DNA from: Hypholoma sublateritium FD-334 SS-4
Taxonomy: Eukaryota > Basidiomycota > Agaricomycetes > Agaricales > Strophariaceae
Direction of reading: 5' to 3'
DNA: 33,891 nucleotides
NCBI GenBank assembly: GCA_000827495.1
Contig: KN817659.1
Location: 50,999 to 84,889, forward strand
The translations under genes were made by a program, and so were the position numbers. Positions within the stretch are counted from its first letter, which is position 1. Each line of letters begins with the position of its first letter. The notes beneath the pieces are model-generated. The model saw nothing but the letters and a program-made list of their open reading frames with translations. It did not search any database and was not told the origin of the DNA. This document shows positions 31,871 through 33,891 of the stretch, piece after piece.

Positions 31871-33032
31871 CTAGGAAAGTAACAACATATATCTCATTTA
31901 AATAAGTATTGCTTCTCTACTTTCCTTACCATTTCTAGGACGCCATATATGGCCAAATCCACAATATTTGCAAGAAGTCCTTATGCTGAACAAATAAGCA
32001 AAACTAATGTCAATGTGTGGTCAGTATTAAAATACTAGCACATAGCTGTAAGCTNTTCCAAGAAGACATCACACTGAACAAACAAGTCAGATAGATAGAT
32101 ATTGTCCATGTTCAAATACTGACATATGGAAATCTATTACTACAAAATTTTAGAAAATTAAACTTGACTCAAATACTTTTAAATAAAAACAGAAGTGCCA
32201 TTCTATATATATGGGGCTGATCTTTGTGAAAATACCCATGTATACAAGGAATAAAGCAGCTGTCAGAGCTGAAATAATGCAAAATACTTGCACAACCTTG
32301 CCTATATTTGAAGTCTTGACTCACAGATAATAATCAACATCAAATAAATTGGGCAATAAGCCTTTTCAAACTGTTCAGATATATCAGTACATGCTTTCAA
32401 GTATAAAAATGAGCATCATAATAAAGGCTGATAAAAAATGTAAAAGTTTTAAATATTAAATAGCCATAACTCTATGCACAGTCTTGACTTGTTGAAAATA
32501 ATATACAACATTGTGCAATATTGTGCATATCCACTAATGTATGGCAAGCTTCCCAGATATACCAGTATGGGGGAAATAATCAGCCTGAATGACCTAAGCC
32601 ACAAAATGCAAGAGCCAAAATGGTGAGCAATTTGCTCAAATGCACAACAAAGAACAGCCATATAATATTTCTGTTTTAAGGCAGAAAATCACAATAATTA
32701 GAGGGAGGTTATAATGAAACATCTTAGAATAATTNCAAGGCAGTCAATGCCCGATACTAAAGCAATTTTATTGATGCCAATATTGCAGAAGAAATATATC
32801 CACGACCCACTAGCGTAGTAAATAGCATGGTTGTTACCACCATTATATTCAAATGTTTAAGTAATCATGATGCTTGCTTGTAAGTAATCTATGTCCTTTA
32901 TTTGATGGAAAAGGAATGACATCCAATTTTTATCTAATGTTTCAGAGGTAGAATATTGCAATGGAATGGGCAAACCTTATAATAGATGGCAGAATTTGAT
33001 TTTTTTTTAAAAGTATCAAATGATATTGGACA
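31871..33032. other. AT-rich non-coding region with degenerate ~190-bp direct repeat
   Basis: No gene is supported apart from the possible zinc-finger exon near 31940-31990. The order AGTCTTGACT, ATAAT, AACAT, GCAATA, CAGATATA(T/C)CAGTA, AATAA(T/A)...GCTG recurs from about 32308 and about 32480. Confidence 0.4.
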
Positions 33033-33040
33033 TATTGAAA

Positions 33041-33112
33041 CAAGCCGTTGACCCGGCATGTAACGGGAGCGAAGCGGACCTGCTGCCACGGAGCGACAGG
33101 TCAAAAGGCTTG
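33041..33112. mobile_element. 72-bp GC-rich mini inverted-repeat element with 8-bp duplication
   Basis: CAAGCC plus a TTGACC block at the left is matched inverted at the right (one extra base), and an inner GACCTG/CAGGTC pair extends the hairpin. TATTGAAA flanks both sides (33033-33040 and 33113-33120). It is strikingly GC-rich inside AT-rich DNA and non-coding. Confidence 0.6.
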
Positions 33113-33156
33113 TATTGAAATTCTAATTATCATTATTATGTAATAATTAACATTGA

Positions 33157-33891
33157 TCATGTATTGGCATCCCGCAAAGCAGCCTTCTTTATGGCTGCTC
33201 TTTTAGCTTTGATTTTAGCTAAAGCGCTATCCTTTGAAATGGGCCTTGAATTGGCTGTATAATTTGGAAAGACTTGACTAAGAAAAGAATCAGCTGTTTG
33301 GCTAATATCAAGGTGAAGTAGTAAGTAGACCCACCGGTTCCACCAAATAATCAGAGCATTTACCTCGACTATTTCATCCGGATCCTCAAGCAATTCAAGA
33401 AGGCTGTTGTAAAACCGCTCAGAGTCCGTTGCTGTGTCAGTGCGGCTAAAAACGCTAGAGGACGACAGTGCAAATCTTGCCTTCAAATGGGATTAATGTA
33501 CGGGGGTAAAACACGAGAACCCCAAAGTCTAACCTGTGTGGCAGCGTACACAATGGAGGCGCAAGTCACGCTGGTCATTCCATGAATTCGAGCATTTCCC
33601 GACCTTGTTGCCTTTGCCTCTCTTTCAACTGAGCTCGGGGATGTAAATATGTGCTTGAATGCCTGCGAAACAGCGGCCGATAATCATGAGCACGGAAAGC
33701 TAAAGCTNGTATACTTTTGCTGACCTTAACCAATATCACACTTCGTAATAGGCCTTTCCAGGGGTCCGAATCGTCGTACTCATAAGCGCCNTATAGAAAT
33801 ATAGGCCAGTGATCACCTGCTACGGATAATTCACCAGTTTGAAGTTTCTCCTTGATTCTTTGTAGGAAATTAGGACCGTGGATCTGGGCGT
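33157..33891 (-). CDS. DUF6698-like protein (3' part, runs off right edge)
   Basis: Exons (minus): from the edge to 33725, 33662-33534 and 33480-33157. Introns are 62 and 53 nt and junctions keep phase. The order DDSDPWKGLLRSVILVKAFK, HIFTSPSSVERE, TRSGNARIHGMTSVTCASIVYAATQ, ARFALSSSSVFSRTD, FYNSLLELLEDP, WWNRWV and a Lys/Ala-rich end fits a family greatly expanded in mushroom genomes that I know as DUF6698. Function unknown; it is often found near transposons. One N lies in the upstream exon. Confidence 0.6.

Noticed and set aside
1..33891. CRISPR arrays, bacterial operons or ribosome-binding sites
   Set aside because: Short spliceosomal introns throughout and fungal gene families show this is eukaryotic DNA; no spaced identical repeats of CRISPR type were seen.

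Overview
The window reads as nuclear DNA of a mushroom-forming basidiomycete (Agaricomycetes). Introns are 41-73 nt with GT...AG ends. The recognisable families are FunK1 fungal kinases, Tnp2-type transposases, a DUF6698-like protein and a peptidyl-Lys metalloendopeptidase (M35), all typical of that group. About half of the window is mobile DNA or genes damaged by it.

Layout. 1-1510 (-): 3' part of a Ser/Thr-rich repeat protein with a PH-like segment, running off the left edge. 2334-2684 (+): a 65-residue, four-exon gene whose start codon is split by an intron. 3939-5720 and 6619-8600 (-): tandem paralogous genes A and B, coiled-coil proteins with basic tails and unknown function. Gene B is broken in exon 1 by a 156-bp MITE-like element. 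The upstream region of gene B was hit by a tRNA-derived SINE (12-bp target duplication at 8740-8751 and 18001-18012). That SINE was later split between its A and B boxes by an 8,925-bp DNA transposon (8827-17751; 24-bp imperfect terminal inverted repeats, 7-8-bp target duplication). The rest of B's upstream DNA now lies at 18013-18260.

The 8.9-kb transposon is the main find. It looks intact and carries three complete, co-oriented, intron-containing genes: a 1032-aa Tnp2-like transposase (9180-12385), an 880-aa FunK1-type protein kinase (12474-15221) and a 519-aa protein with a C-terminal HMG-box-like segment (15458-17428). A mobile element apparently carrying a kinase and a DNA-binding protein with its transposase is the best candidate here for an undescribed system.

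18369-19114 is a perfect 746-bp palindrome around an N-filled centre whose N pattern is itself mirrored, so it is probably an assembly artefact. 19364-22604 (+) is an M35 protease gene whose coding exon is split by a 2,046-bp non-autonomous element (19818-21863). Removing that element and one 2-bp duplication restores the frame. The MITE in gene B and this element both end in CATCAG and both have 2-bp duplications, so they may belong to one family.

23683-28104 holds ordinary host genes: a 248-aa coiled-coil protein (+), a DUF2855-family protein of 435 aa (-) and a glutamine-synthetase-type enzyme of 479 aa (-). 28.1-33.9 kb is AT-rich and carries scattered N calls, with a second, divergent Tnp2-like transposase (-), a 72-bp GC-rich mini-element with 8-bp duplications, and the 3' part of a DUF6698-like gene (-) running off the right edge.

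All exon structures were worked out by hand from splice motifs and reading phase. Family names come from recognition of motifs, not from a search.
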